Below, piece by piece: positions 16,006 through 24,158 of a DNA stretch of 24,320 nucleotides; position 1 is the stretch's first letter, and each line of letters starts with the position of its first letter. This DNA is from Planctomycetes bacterium UBA1662 (GTDB lineage Bacteria > Planctomycetota > UBA8108). Location: the NCBI GenBank assembly GCA_002320775.1, contig DCKY01000227.1:1-24320 (forward strand). Direction: 5' to 3'. The position numbers were made by a program, and so were the translations under genes. The notes under the pieces were generated by a model. It saw nothing but the letters and a program-made list of their open reading frames with translations, searched no databases and was not told the DNA's origin.

Positions 16006-16860
16006 ATGATTTCTCCGCACCTGACAGGCGATGATCTGCTGCGGGATGTCGCGACCGCTCCGGCCGACAAGGGGTGCTTCCATCTCTGGTGGCTGGGGCA
16101 GAGCGGCTTTCTTCTCAGATGGGAGAGCAGATTTCTCCTGATCGACCCCTACCTCTCTGATTCGTTGACCGAGAAGTACGCCAGCACCGACAAGCCCCAC
16201 ATCCGCATGACGGAACTTCCGGTCGAACCCGGGCAACTGGATTTCATAGATCTTGCCACCTCCAGCCACAACCATACCGATCACCTTGATGGAGAAACTC
16301 TTCTTCCGCTGCTCTGCGCCAACCCGGGCCTGGCGTTTCTCGCGCCCGAGGCAAATCGACAATTTGTGGCCGAGAGGCTGAGCCTGGACGGGGATGCGCC
16401 TCATGGAATCGCTTCAGGCCAGGAGGTCGAACTTGCGGGGTTCAGCTGTGTGGGCGTTCCGGCGGCCCACGAGAGCAGAGATTTTGATGATGAGGGGCGA
16501 GACAAATACATGGGCTACATTTTTAAATTCGGCGACTGGGGCGTCTACCACAGTGGAGACACGATCCCCTTCGATGGCCTTGTGGAGGCTCTAGCCGGCC
16601 ATCGTATCGATGTCGCTATTCTGCCGATTAACGGTCGGGCGCCGGGGCGGGGAGTTGCCGGAAATCTCTGGGGGAGAGAGGCTGCTGACCTGGCTGGGGC
16701 CATTGGAGCCCGTATCGTGATCCCCTGCCATTACGATATGTTCAGCTTCAACACGGCCACTCCTGATGAGTTTATTCATCGCTGCCACCAGCTTGACCAG
16801 CCCTACAGGGTGCTGCGATGCGCCGAACGCTGGAGCAGCTTTGAACTGGAGGGGCGCTGA
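16006..16860 (+). CDS. UlaG-like metallo-beta-lactamase-fold hydrolase
   Basis: The 284-residue product has the metallo-beta-lactamase metal motif SHNHTDH (87-93, a HxHxDH signature), a further metal histidine in PAAHESRDF, the Asp in YHSGDT, and a late PCHYDMFSFN. The opening HLWWLGQSGFLLRW and LIDPYLSDS match the UlaG branch (L-ascorbate-6-phosphate lactonase) of this fold. UlaG hydrolyses a sugar-acid lactone phosphate in the cytoplasm, so a lactonase or phosphodiesterase role on a sugar acid is plausible. There are no ulaD, ulaE or ulaF homologues nearby. It follows the MetE-like gene after 3 bases and precedes the Sir2 gene by 1 base. GGTGAGCG upstream of the ATG offers only a weak ribosome-binding site, in keeping with coupling. 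Confidence 0.86.
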   Translation: MISPHLTGDDLLRDVATAPADKGCFHLWWLGQSGFLLRWESRFLLIDPYLSDSLTEKYASTDKPHIRMTELPVEPGQLDFIDLATSSHNHTDHLDGETLLPLLCANPGLAFLAPEANRQFVAERLSLDGDAPHGIASGQEVELAGFSCVGVPAAHESRDFDDEGRDKYMGYIFKFGDWGVYHSGDTIPFDGLVEALAGHRIDVAILPINGRAPGRGVAGNLWGREAADLAGAIGARIVIPCHYDMFSFNTATPDEFIHRCHQLDQPYRVLRCAERWSSFELEGR

Positions 16861-16861
16861 A

Positions 16862-17623
16862 TTGACCTCCGAGGGAGCTCTTTGCGAGGCCATCGCAGCC
16901 GCGGGAAAGATCCTGTTTTTTACGGGAGCCGGGATCTCGACCCCCAGCGGAATCCCTGATTTTCGAGGCCCCCAGGGGGTGTGGAAAAAGCGCGACCCAG
17001 TGTTCTACCAGGACTTTATGTCTTCGGAGGACTCCCGGATTGATTATTGGGAATACAAGCTGGAGGGATGGGCGGCTTTTCAAAAGGCTATGCCTAATGC
17101 CGTTCACGATGCGATTGCCCTCATTGAAAAGGCAGGTAAGCTGGCCCTGGTCGTCACCCAGAACGTTGATGGGCTGCATCTTCTCGCAGGAACCAGTCCC
17201 TCTCTCCTGGTTGAGCTTCATGGGACGAACGGCAAGGTCGAGTGCCAGGGATGTCGGCAGGAGGCTGATCCGGCGGAAAGCTTCGAGTCCTTTCAACGGG
17301 AACGGGCCGCGCCCAGATGTCCCTGTGGAGGTTATCTCAAGCCGGCGACCATCAGCTTTGGCCAGGAGCTGAAGTCTGAAGACCTGGAGAAGGCCTTCCA
17401 GGGCGCGTCGAGTTGCGACCTGGTCCTGTCGCTTGGGTCCACCCTCTCGGTCGAGCCTGCGGCATCCATACCGCTTTCGGCGGCAAAGAACGGGAGCCCT
17501 TATTTTATTGTGAACCAGGGAGAGACAGCCCACGACAGGGTCGATTGTCTTTCAGGGCGTATTCACGGCCTGGTTGAAGAGATCTTGCCGGCCGCTGTGG
17601 AGAAGGCGCTCAGGCAGGGCTAA
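16862..17623 (+). CDS. Sir2-family NAD-dependent protein deacylase (sirtuin)
   Basis: The 253-residue product is a complete sirtuin. It has the NAD-binding TGAGIST (21-27) and PDFRG (32-36), QNVDGLH (100-106), the catalytic His120 in VELHGT, and a zinc site of four cysteines C128, C131, C153 and C155 (CQGC, CPC). The late motifs LSLGSTLSVEPA and FIVNQGETAHD complete the Rossmann fold. Such enzymes remove acyl groups from lysines, for example on acetyl-CoA synthetase. The start is a TTG with GGAGG at 16848-16852, 9 bases upstream; an in-frame ATG at 16766 lies well inside the previous gene and was rejected. It is the last gene of the tight operon. The spacing between the second cysteine pair (CxC rather than CxxC) is slightly unusual. 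No N-terminal or C-terminal extra domain of the defence-type Sir2 proteins is present. Confidence 0.9.
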   Translation: MTSEGALCEAIAAAGKILFFTGAGISTPSGIPDFRGPQGVWKKRDPVFYQDFMSSEDSRIDYWEYKLEGWAAFQKAMPNAVHDAIALIEKAGKLALVVTQNVDGLHLLAGTSPSLLVELHGTNGKVECQGCRQEADPAESFESFQRERAAPRCPCGGYLKPATISFGQELKSEDLEKAFQGASSCDLVLSLGSTLSVEPAASIPLSAAKNGSPYFIVNQGETAHDRVDCLSGRIHGLVEEILPAAVEKALRQG

Positions 17624-18441
17624 ATGAAGAAGTCCGGCATCAACTCCTGGCCTGCCTCGACAGCATACTTGTCGAGGTCCTTTTCGCCGGCGGCCATGAG
17701 GACTTCGTCATCGATGTGGAACTGTCCCGTGCTTTCCCTGCTGCAGCGGGTCAGTATCTGCCAGGCGGCATCTCCCATTATGGCAGGCTTTCGAGATCGG
17801 CGGATCATGTCTTCGCCCCCCAGGAGGTTTCGGACCGCGGCCGTGGCGATGGTTGTCCGGGGCCAGAGCGCGTTGACGGCAACGCCTGCCGGGGCCAACT
17901 CGGCGGCCATTCCAAGAACACAAAGACTCATCCCGAACTTTGCCATGGTGTAGGCCAGGTGAGGAGCGAACCACTTTGACTCGAGGTTTAACGGTGGGGA
18001 AATATTCAAGATGTGCGGGTTCGGGGAGTTTTCGAGATGTGGAAGGCATAGCTTCGAGCAAAGAAAGGTCCCCCTGGCGTTGACCTGGCTCATGAGGTCA
18101 TAACGTTTCATTTCTGTTTCCCGGGTGTCGGTGAGGGAGATGGCGCTGGCGTTGTTGACAAGGATGTCGATCCCCCCGAATCGTTCCACGGCGGCCTCTA
18201 CTGCGGCCTGCACCTGCTCCTCAAATCGTATATCGACCTGGACGGCCAGGGCCTCGCCTCCGGCAGCCGTAATTTCTTCGGCTGAGGAATAGATGGTCCC
18301 TGGAAGCTTCGGATGCTCCGTGGTCGTTTTGGAGGCGATGACCACATTGGCGCCATCGGCTGCCGCGCGCAGGCCAATTGCCTTTCCTATCCCTCGGCTG
18401 GCGCCGGTTATGAAGAGCGTTCTTCCCTTAAGGCTTTCCAT
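17620..18441 (-). CDS. HSDL2-like SDR-family oxidoreductase
   Basis: The 273-residue product is a short-chain dehydrogenase with TGASRGIG (12-19), the NNAS motif (96-99), the Y164/K168 catalytic pair (AYTMAKFG) and Ser148 in NIS. The segment SKTTTEHPKLPGTIYSSAEE (38-57) is the hallmark of the hydroxysteroid dehydrogenase-like 2 (HSDL2) group, whose substrates are not settled in bacteria. There is no C-terminal SCP2 domain as in the animal protein. The ATG at 18441 has AAAGG about 8 bases upstream. The gene is convergent with the Sir2 gene and their stop codons share four bases (CTAA at 17620-17623). Its divergent neighbour is the aldose epimerase gene. Confidence 0.88.
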   Translation of the reverse strand: MESLKGRTLFITGASRGIGKAIGLRAAADGANVVIASKTTTEHPKLPGTIYSSAEEITAAGGEALAVQVDIRFEEQVQAAVEAAVERFGGIDILVNNASAISLTDTRETEMKRYDLMSQVNARGTFLCSKLCLPHLENSPNPHILNISPPLNLESKWFAPHLAYTMAKFGMSLCVLGMAAELAPAGVAVNALWPRTTIATAAVRNLLGGEDMIRRSRKPAIMGDAAWQILTRCSRESTGQFHIDDEVLMAAGEKDLDKYAVEAGQELMPDFFI

Positions 18442-18607
18442 TAGGGTACCTTTCTTTTTTCATCGGCTTGCCTGAGAGACTACCAGAATTCTGGGCAAGT
18501 GATAGCTTCCAGGGTGAAAGGAGCGGGTCGGCCGGGGGTGGACTTCTTGCGCTTTTATGGCACCCTGAGCAAGAGAGGGAAACCAATCGAGGAGCAGGGT
18601 GAAGCTT

Positions 18608-19648
18608 ATGAATATTGAAAAAGAATACTTTGGCCAGACACGGGATGGGGAGCCCGTTCACCGGTATCTTATTGTGGGGCAGCAAGGAGCCTCGGTCGCG
18701 CTGATCGACTTTGGCGCCATTGTTCAGTCGGTCAGGATGCCTGATCGGGATGGAGGGGTAGATGAGATTTCCCTGGGGTTTGACTCCCTGCGCGGCTACC
18801 TGGATGAGCATCCTTATTTTGGCGCCACGGTGGGCAGATATGCGAACCGGATCGATAGCGGCCGCTTTGAGCTTGGGGGGGAGACCTTCACGCTTGCGGT
18901 GAACAACGCCCCCAATCATCTCCATGGGGGTCTTCGTGGATTCGACAAGGCTCTCTGGTCCGGGAGCCCCGTGCAGACTGAGACTGAATGCGGAGTTCGC
19001 TTCAAGCTGACCAGCCCTGATGGCGAGGAGGGGTACCCCGGCGAGCTGCAGGTGTCCGTCCTCTACATGCTTGATGTCGGCAACAGGCTCACGATCAGCT
19101 ACGAGGCCAGTACGAGCAGGCCAACCCCCGTCAATCTGACGAATCATACCTACTGGAACCTCTCTGGTGCCGGCTGCGGTGATATCTTAGGACATCAATT
19201 GAGCATCGTGGCCGACCGGTACCTGCCGGTCGATGAAAATCTTATACCGACGGGAGAGCTGTCTCTTGTGGAGGGGGGAGCTATGGATTTCAGGAATCCC
19301 CTCGAGATCGGATCGAGGTTTAGTTCCGTCGAGGGAGGCTACGACCATTGCTTTGTTCTCGGGGATTCCGCCTCGGAGGCTCCCAGGCCGGCCGCGATTC
19401 TCCGCGACCCGGCAAGTGGGCGCTCAATGCGAGTCAGCACCACCGAGCCTGGCATTCAACTATACACAGGGAATTTCCTGGATGGCGTGAAGGGGGCAGG
19501 CGGGAAAACTTTTGATCGCCACGGGGCGCTCTGCCTGGAGGCTCAGCATTTCCCTGACAGTCCGAACCAGGAGAGCTTTCCGTCCACTATCCTCAACCCA
19601 GGGGACACCTATCGGCAGGTGACCGTCCACGAATTTTCCGCCGCCTGA
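18608..19648 (+). CDS. galM: Aldose 1-epimerase (mutarotase)
   Basis: The 346-residue product interconverts alpha and beta anomers of aldohexoses, feeding sugar catabolism. The GalM family residues are present: substrate histidines in NNAPNHLHGG and in NLTNHTYWNL, and the catalytic Glu in CLEAQHFPDSPNQ; the opening FGQTRDGEPVHRYLI also matches. There is no signal peptide, so it should act in the cytoplasm. ATG 18608 has AGGG about 8 bases upstream. A GTG at 18599 (AGGAG 4 bases away) would add three residues and is nearly as plausible. The gene stands alone: divergent from the HSDL2-like gene and convergent with the lysyl oxidase-like gene 37 bases downstream. Confidence 0.9.
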   Translation: MNIEKEYFGQTRDGEPVHRYLIVGQQGASVALIDFGAIVQSVRMPDRDGGVDEISLGFDSLRGYLDEHPYFGATVGRYANRIDSGRFELGGETFTLAVNNAPNHLHGGLRGFDKALWSGSPVQTETECGVRFKLTSPDGEEGYPGELQVSVLYMLDVGNRLTISYEASTSRPTPVNLTNHTYWNLSGAGCGDILGHQLSIVADRYLPVDENLIPTGELSLVEGGAMDFRNPLEIGSRFSSVEGGYDHCFVLGDSASEAPRPAAILRDPASGRSMRVSTTEPGIQLYTGNFLDGVKGAGGKTFDRHGALCLEAQHFPDSPNQESFPSTILNPGDTYRQVTVHEFSAA

Positions 19649-19685
19649 GCTGCGGAATGCGCGGCTGGGATCTTGCGGGCTCGTT

Positions 19686-21626
19686 TCAACAGCCGGCGTA
19701 ATCGTCACAGCCGAGGTCCCCGAGGGAACCTTCGGCGTCGGTATCGTTCCCGCAGTCGGCCTCTGGCGGCCCGGGGGCAGCCGGGGGCTCTCCTCCGGAG
19801 AACAGGTAGTTCAGAGAGGCGACGGCATCGGATATGTCGACGATTCTGTCGTTGTTGAAGTCCGATGTCTCGAGGCAGGACGGAATGGCGCCGCCGGCGA
19901 AGAGGTAATCGAGAGTGCCTACTGCATCTGTGATGTCCAGGGAGGAGTCGCCGTTGACATCCCCGCGGTGAAACCGCGGGCGAGAGTCCCGGCACTCGTC
20001 GGGCTCCAGGTCTCCATCGTTGTCGAGTGAGTCACCGCTTGCAATGTCGCAATCATCAGGGATCCCGTTTTTATTGCAGTCGGAGCTCTCTCCGAATTCT
20101 ATGTCGCATTCATCGCTGAAACCGTTCCTGTTGCAGTCGCTTCCGCCTCCGACCAGGAGGCAGGCCGCGCCGAGATCGACAATGCTCAGGGTTCCATCGC
20201 TCCAGTCACCGCGGGTCATTCCCCCATCTGTGATCTGGCAATAAACGTGGTAGGTTCCGGGCTTGACCTCGGCTGAATTGATAATGACAAACCCGAGAGA
20301 TGCATCGGTGTGAAGTGACGGGGCGATCATCTCTGCTGTTTCGTCGAGCTCACGAGTCTCGCTGAGGTAGACCGTAACCCACGCAGTGTCATTTTCAGGG
20401 TCTGAGTGGGCCCAATTAACCATGTAGAGATCGAGCCCGTGTCGAATCCGGACATTGCCGGCGGCGGGGGTCAAGGTGTCGACCGTTGGAGGCTGATTGG
20501 CGGGAGGGTTGATGCTGAGGCGGTATCCGTCATTCGTGTCCCCGTTTCTGCCGGTGACTCGAGCGTAGTACCAGCCTTCGGGCTTCTCGAACAGAGAGAT
20601 GCGCTCGTAGTCTCTGGAGGTTCTCGATTCATCGATCAGGGTCCCGTTGTCGTCAAGGAGCTCGAGGTCGATGTTTCCATGTGAGTTGTCGAAGTCGATT
20701 CTTACAAAATCGGCCATGCCGCCAGTTTCATTGGAATAGAAGCGGAAGTAATCCTCATCTCCTGTTTCGTGAAGAGTGAGGTTGACGAGGGTCCGTTTTG
20801 GGTTGCAGGGGCCAAGGTTCGGGCTATTGGGGCTGCCGGCAGCTATGTTCCTGACATTGTCCAGGTCGCCATTAGGCTCATAAGTGTCAGGGTTGATGTC
20901 AGATGGGTTTCCAATCGTTATCCTGATCCGGGCAATGTTGTTGTCTTCATTGGATTCCAGCACGTTATTATTCGGATCCACTTCAGATTCGAGCCAGTAA
21001 TGGCCATCCGGCACATCCGTGATGTCGATGTTCTGCCCGGGAAGACTTTTCGAATAAACATCAATCCAGCCAACAGAGAGGCCCTGGGTCGTTGAGGAGC
21101 AGGTTCGAAAAAAACCTCCCGAGACATAGTCAGGAAGGCTGCGGTCGTAGACTCCGAGGTCCAGGATGCAGAAGCTGGTCTTCTGTCCTGCAGCCACGAC
21201 ATCTCCCACCCCGTCTTCGCCTGTGACTCTTCGGAGGCGGTACTGTGCCCATTCTTCAAAATGAATGTGGTTGTGTTCCGGATGGTAGACAAAGGTTCCG
21301 GCGACCCGCTCAAAATAGGAGCCGTCCTCGCGGAATACGCGCTGGCGAACATCCTGGGTTCCATCTTCATTGCCAGGGGTGGCTCCGTAGAGATAGAGAG
21401 GGCCTGTGCCCGCATTGGCGGTTCCGTTGGACAGCCGCAGGAGGGTCCTGCCGCCGCTGACACGGATGTCATTATCAAGAAGGTCGGACTGTCTTACGAT
21501 AATGTCGGGCAGGTCAAGGGCCAGGTCATCTCCAGCCCGGGCTTGCCCAGGACCTAATGAGATGATGCAGGTAATGACCGGCAGCGACATCAGCCAGAGT
21601 TTTTTGTGGTTTAAAAATGTGCACAT
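19686..21626 (-). CDS. Secreted lysyl oxidase-like protein with PPC domain, CxxNGxxDxC repeats and dockerin-like tail
   Basis: The 646-residue exoprotein begins with a signal peptide (LWLMSLPVITCIISLGPGQARA, about 10-31). Residues about 35-238 resemble the bacterial lysyl oxidase domain, with a copper-site HxHxH at H118, H120 and H122 (EHNHIHFEEW) and the closing SEVDPNNNVLESNEDNN. Lysyl oxidases deaminate lysine side chains oxidatively. Residues about 245-375 form a PPC (pre-peptidase C-terminal) beta domain. Residues 498-545 hold short repeats DCNRNGFSDECD and DCNKNGIPDDCD that look like calcium-binding loops. Residues about 551-612 are two EF-hand/dockerin-like repeats (RGDVNGDSSLDITDAV..YLF, DFNNDRIVDISDAV..YLF). 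The end reads LGCDDYAGC. I start at ATG 21626, which has AAAGG 9 bases upstream; an in-frame TTG at 21635 is too close to that site. Confidence 0.85.
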   Translation of the reverse strand: MCTFLNHKKLWLMSLPVITCIISLGPGQARAGDDLALDLPDIIVRQSDLLDNDIRVSGGRTLLRLSNGTANAGTGPLYLYGATPGNEDGTQDVRQRVFREDGSYFERVAGTFVYHPEHNHIHFEEWAQYRLRRVTGEDGVGDVVAAGQKTSFCILDLGVYDRSLPDYVSGGFFRTCSSTTQGLSVGWIDVYSKSLPGQNIDITDVPDGHYWLESEVDPNNNVLESNEDNNIARIRITIGNPSDINPDTYEPNGDLDNVRNIAAGSPNSPNLGPCNPKRTLVNLTLHETGDEDYFRFYSNETGGMADFVRIDFDNSHGNIDLELLDDNGTLIDESRTSRDYERISLFEKPEGWYYARVTGRNGDTNDGYRLSINPPANQPPTVDTLTPAAGNVRIRHGLDLYMVNWAHSDPENDTAWVTVYLSETRELDETAEMIAPSLHTDASLGFVIINSAEVKPGTYHVYCQITDGGMTRGDWSDGTLSIVDLGAACLLVGGGSDCNRNGFSDECDIEFGESSDCNKNGIPDDCDIASGDSLDNDGDLEPDECRDSRPRFHRGDVNGDSSLDITDAVGTLDYLFAGGAIPSCLETSDFNNDRIVDISDAVASLNYLFSGGEPPAAPGPPEADCGNDTDAEGSLGDLGCDDYAGC

Positions 21627-21736
21627 GATTCCCAACCTTTCTACTCGAACTCAGTGCTGTTCGCCCTCATCTCTAACGGGCTCTCCAGCTTCAAGAAGCC
21701 TCGCAGCCCCCAGCGAGCCTTCACTCCTATTGGTCA

Positions 21737-21765
21737 AAGGTAAAGGGGTTGGGACTCAGTGTCAA
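21737..21765 (-). promoter_or_regulatory. Candidate sigma70-type promoter for the lysyl oxidase-like gene
   Basis: A perfect TTGACA box (21765-21760 on the minus strand) stands 17 bases from TACCTT (21742-21737). The spacing is ideal but the -10 box matches only three of six consensus bases. It would give a leader of about 100 bases. The 257 bases between the two minus-strand genes (21627-21883) otherwise show no gene and no clear hairpin terminator for the upstream gene. Confidence 0.35.
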
Positions 21766-21883
21766 CTTGCTTCGATGTAGGAAGCCGTATTTATAAACAA
21801 AACTCTGTGAGGGGCGATAATGTGGCCGCTTGCGGGGCCGGGCAGCGGCGCGGAGCTTTCATTTGAGCCTGGAGGGACGACCT

Positions 21884-23785
21884 TTAAAGAGTCCTGAGAA
21901 ATGCCACGAGGTCGCTCAGCTCATCCTGAGTTAGCGCATGCGCCTTGCCGTGTTTCTTTTCTTTGTCGTGAAGAGTGAAGATGCTTCGAAGGTTCGTAGC
22001 TCTTCCATCGTGGAGGAATCGGCTCCGGCGGCCCACGCCTAAAAGTGAGGGGGGATTGTAGTCGCGGTATCCGTCATATTCGTCGAAAACACCAACATCT
22101 TTAAGGTCAGGGATCGTGTAGAGCGGAGGCTTGTGGCAGGTTGCGCAGGCGGCCTTCTGGAAGAGAGCGGCGCCTTTTTCCGGGTTGCCGCCAAGGCTCT
22201 CCGGTACGTGAATTGTCGGGCGAGGCAGAAGCGATTCCAGGAACGCTGTGACCCGGGCGATGTCCCTCGGGGAGGCCTTTTGATTGACAGCCATTGTTGA
22301 GTGGAGAGAGGCCGAAATTTGTTCCTGGAGGGTTTTGAATTTTCCATTCCAGGCCCAGGGTGGAGTTCGGCTGGAGCCATGAAGGTCCGGCGCCTTTTTC
22401 GCAAGGCCATCCCCATCTGCGTGGGTGTCAAAATTATGCCCTCTTGTTCCGCCCTCCGGATGGCAGCTGTTGCAGCTATACCAGCCGCCATTGGATCGCT
22501 TTGAATTAAAGAAGATCTTTGCCCCGAGATGTGCCTCGGTCGGTTTCGGGCCTGGCCCGAGGCGTATTGTCCTCTGCGCCTTCCTGGCGGCGAGATCGAT
22601 CTCCCAGATGGAATCTTCAAGACTGCAGAGCACGTAGGCGTGGCGGCCGTCGGCAGTGCAGACAACGGCAACCGGCCGATCTCCAACCTCGATGGAGGGT
22701 AGCGCCTCCTGCCGGGAGAGGGGCTCGGTGCCGGGCAGGTAGGCCTCGTTTGTGTCGATAAAGACCAGCCTGTTGGTCCCGCCGCTCGGAAGCAGAAGGA
22801 GATCTCCAGCGGCCCCCGGGCGTGGAACGAGGGCGGGCTTACCGGGGTCTCCATTGGCCCGCTGGCGTTGATCTAATGGAACGACCCGATGCCGGGGGTC
22901 GCCGCCTTGATAGCCGACTCCGTAAATATATTTCTTCTCGGAGCCCTCGCCGTCTTTCTTTTTTTTGTAGTCGCGGGCAGAAATTGTTGAGACCGGAATG
23001 CTCGTTACCCGATTCGCAAGTATGAGGCCCCACACGATCATCTGAGGGTCGACCGCGACCTCTGTCGGCTGGACCTGGTGACTTAAAAGAATGTTTCCTC
23101 TGCTGAGAGCCATCCCCTGGAGATTCAGGGCCCGGCCCCTGGCGGGCGCTGCCTTGCCAAGCTGCGTTTTCGCTTCCAGGTCGAGCAGGCCGATCGAGTC
23201 TCGTCCCGTGACGGCCATCCGGCCGGGGGACGATTCTTCAAGCGAGAGAAGCCGCCGCGGGCCTTCCACTGTCACTATGGATCCCAGGGCCTTTTCCGTG
23301 TCAGGGTTGAACATTAAAACTCGGTTGGCTTTGACGCAGGCGACTACAAGCACCCTGGCGCCCCGGGCATACTGCAATCCCTCGGGGCCTCCCGGGGCGG
23401 CCAAGGTCCGCAAGTGCTCAAGGCTGGGAGATGCAGAGCCGGTAATTGAAAGAATGTAAACCCTCCCCGCATCTCTGTCGCTCACTGCAACTCTTTGCGC
23501 TCCATTGTGCAGGAAGACGGTGATTTGTGAGGGCCTTGCGGCGGCTCCGAGATGGAGTTCATGGAGAACTTCGCCGGAGGAGATTCTGATCATGGAGATC
23601 GAACGGCTGGCGCTGTTAGCTGTAAAAAGATGTTCCTGCCCAGGGCCGAGGGCGAGGTCGGAAGGATAGCGCGGCCCCTGTAAAGGCTCGCCACCTGCTG
23701 CCTGGGTCAACCCCAGGACGAGAAGGATGGCGGAAAGGGGCGATTGGTTAAAAAAAGAACGGCACATCCTTGTCGTTGACTGCAT
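21884..23785 (-). CDS. YVTN-type beta-propeller fused to a di-heme cytochrome c peroxidase-like domain
   Basis: The 633-residue product carries a signal sequence (residues about 12-32, SPLSAILLVLGLTQAAGG). Residues about 38-415 are beta-propeller repeats of the YVTN/40-residue kind (HLFTANSASRSISMIRIS, RHAYVLCSLEDSIWEIDLA). Residues about 418-633 hold two heme c motifs, CNSCH 438-442 and CATCH 547-551, and the sequence PSLLGVGRRSRFLHDGRATN (579-598) characteristic of the MauG/CcpA di-heme peroxidase family. It is expected in the periplasm, as an electron-transfer or oxidase protein rather than necessarily a peroxidase. ATG 23785 has AGGA 11 bases upstream; ATG 23767 is a possible internal start. 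It is divergent from the Rieske gene with 64 bases between. Confidence 0.85.
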   Translation of the reverse strand: MQSTTRMCRSFFNQSPLSAILLVLGLTQAAGGEPLQGPRYPSDLALGPGQEHLFTANSASRSISMIRISSGEVLHELHLGAAARPSQITVFLHNGAQRVAVSDRDAGRVYILSITGSASPSLEHLRTLAAPGGPEGLQYARGARVLVVACVKANRVLMFNPDTEKALGSIVTVEGPRRLLSLEESSPGRMAVTGRDSIGLLDLEAKTQLGKAAPARGRALNLQGMALSRGNILLSHQVQPTEVAVDPQMIVWGLILANRVTSIPVSTISARDYKKKKDGEGSEKKYIYGVGYQGGDPRHRVVPLDQRQRANGDPGKPALVPRPGAAGDLLLLPSGGTNRLVFIDTNEAYLPGTEPLSRQEALPSIEVGDRPVAVVCTADGRHAYVLCSLEDSIWEIDLAARKAQRTIRLGPGPKPTEAHLGAKIFFNSKRSNGGWYSCNSCHPEGGTRGHNFDTHADGDGLAKKAPDLHGSSRTPPWAWNGKFKTLQEQISASLHSTMAVNQKASPRDIARVTAFLESLLPRPTIHVPESLGGNPEKGAALFQKAACATCHKPPLYTIPDLKDVGVFDEYDGYRDYNPPSLLGVGRRSRFLHDGRATNLRSIFTLHDKEKKHGKAHALTQDELSDLVAFLRTL

Positions 23786-23849
23786 TCAAAAATTGTATCC
23801 TGTCTTCACAATCAGTTCCACAAGGCGTGATCGCCATAGGAGATCCCGG

Positions 23850-24158
23850 ATGAGCTATGTCTCGATAGGCAAACTTGAAGATTTCACTGAAGGCAAGGGC
23901 TCAGAGGTCCTCGTTGGAGCGAGGAGAATTGCTGTTTTCAGGTCAGGCAACACAATTCGGGCGATCAAGAACATATGTCCCCATGAAGGCGACCTGCTTC
24001 ACCGCTGCGCGCCAAAGGATGGGGCCGCGGTTTGCCTCGGCCATGGTTGGCGTTTCAGTCTCGAGACAGGCGCCTGCCTCAAGGGCAGCCCTGAAAGCCG
24101 CGTGGCGGTCTATCCCGCCAGGGTCAACTCAGGCGAGGTTGAGATCGACCTGGGCTAA
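23850..24158 (+). CDS. Small Rieske [2Fe-2S] ferredoxin-like protein
   Basis: The 102-residue product is a stand-alone Rieske domain. The cluster ligands are C-P-H (NICPHEGD) and C-L-G-H (VCLGHGWRFSLETGACL), i.e. CxH and CxxH, with the spacing of nitrite-reductase-small-subunit and dioxygenase-type Rieske ferredoxins. No signal peptide is present, so it is a cytoplasmic electron carrier, possibly for an oxygenase encoded elsewhere. ATG 23850 has AGGAG at 23838-23842 with 7 bases between; an upstream in-frame start at 23727 lies antisense to the peroxidase gene and adds a non-conserved leader. It ends directly before the terminator at 24157. Confidence 0.9.
   Translation: MSYVSIGKLEDFTEGKGSEVLVGARRIAVFRSGNTIRAIKNICPHEGDLLHRCAPKDGAAVCLGHGWRFSLETGACLKGSPESRVAVYPARVNSGEVEIDLG

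Noticed and set aside
15016..16404. A 462-codon open frame on the minus strand across the MetE-like and UlaG-like genes
   Set aside because: It is antisense to two genes with intact active-site motifs, has no recognisable domain, and is expected from GC-rich codon use.
16006..16860. Assignment as ulaG of an ascorbate pathway
   Set aside because: The fold and motifs fit the UlaG branch, but no ascorbate transporter, UlaD, UlaE or UlaF is present, so the gene symbol is not justified.
16862..17623. Sir2 gene as part of an anti-phage defence system
   Set aside because: The protein is a classical single-domain deacylase with a zinc site, in a metabolic operon, with no nuclease, TIR, SLOG or Argonaute partner.
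19649..19685. Terminator between galM and the lysyl oxidase-like gene
   Set aside because: The 37 bases contain no stable stem followed by a T-run on either strand.
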